From: Leuctra nigra
Lineage: Eukaryota > Arthropoda > Insecta > Plecoptera > Leuctridae
NCBI GenBank assembly: GCA_934045905.1
Contig: OW203761.1
Location: forward strand, 30,616,964-30,680,963
Reading direction: 5' to 3'
DNA length: 64,000 nt
A program made the position numbers and the translations under genes. Under the pieces are notes generated by a model. The model made no database searches. It was given only the letters and a program-made list of their open reading frames with translations, and had not been told where the DNA came from. Positions 63,974-64,000 of this stretch are shown here, one piece after another. Numbering within the stretch: the first letter of the stretch is position 1; every line of letters begins with the position of its first letter.

Positions 63974-64000
63974 CCAACTAACTTTGAGTAGTATTACTAC

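Noticed and set aside
1..64000. A prokaryote-style operon, defence island or phage
   Set aside because: Introns, LINEs, MITEs and animal gene families show a nuclear animal genome; no such genes are seen.

Overview
This is a window of an AT-rich animal nuclear genome, most probably an insect. Coding regions are split by GT-AG introns. There are several non-LTR retrotransposons, many short inverted-repeat DNA transposons, and host genes of animal type. The lineage cannot be fixed from the sequence alone; the density of TAGG/CCTA repeats and small transposons would suit a hemipteran or another repeat-rich insect, which is a weak inference.

Host genes. (1) 10345-14353, plus: the last three coding exons of an SLC16-type monocarboxylate transporter. 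(2) 17319-38453, minus: a complete eight-exon CYB5R4 (NCB5OR) gene, cytochrome b5 + CS + b5-reductase, predicted 514 aa; its first coding exon lies 15.8 kb upstream of the second. (3) 40412-41053, plus: an intronless SENP8/DEN1 NEDD8 protease, 213 aa. (4) 44797-56955, minus: a complete nine-exon FAAH2-like amidase, 532 aa. The transporter and CYB5R4 converge, CYB5R4 and SENP8 diverge across about 2 kb, and SENP8 and FAAH2 converge. Splice phases are compatible at every junction I placed. The four genes are unrelated housekeeping or metabolic genes and do not look like a functional cluster.

Mobile DNA makes up much of the rest. At 1-8960 a broken LINE (LINE-A) is split by an 874-bp element that duplicated TA and by an apparently intact second LINE (LINE-B: SAP + SGNH-hydrolase ORF1, endonuclease-RT ORF2). 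At 31690-36810 a minus-strand LINE (LINE-C) is split by an 1848-bp element built around AAGATCTTG arrays (GAAC duplication) and by a 2077-bp hAT-like element (GTGGTACC duplication) holding eight ~165-bp tandem units. In each case deleting the insert rebuilds the host LINE sequence. Seven hAT-like insertions show 8-bp target duplications (six exact, one 7 of 8). Others show TA, TTAA, TWA, 4-bp or 9-bp duplications.

The least familiar items are a recurring TA-flanked family (four copies plus a foldback derivative), a 2.67-kb element whose inverted ends carry 16-bp GTCCGACA iterons, a 2.68-kb inverted-repeat element with a decayed THAP-like segment, and a ~600-bp inverted duplication of a tRNA-like gene. 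I see no prokaryotic operon, no CRISPR array and no defence island.
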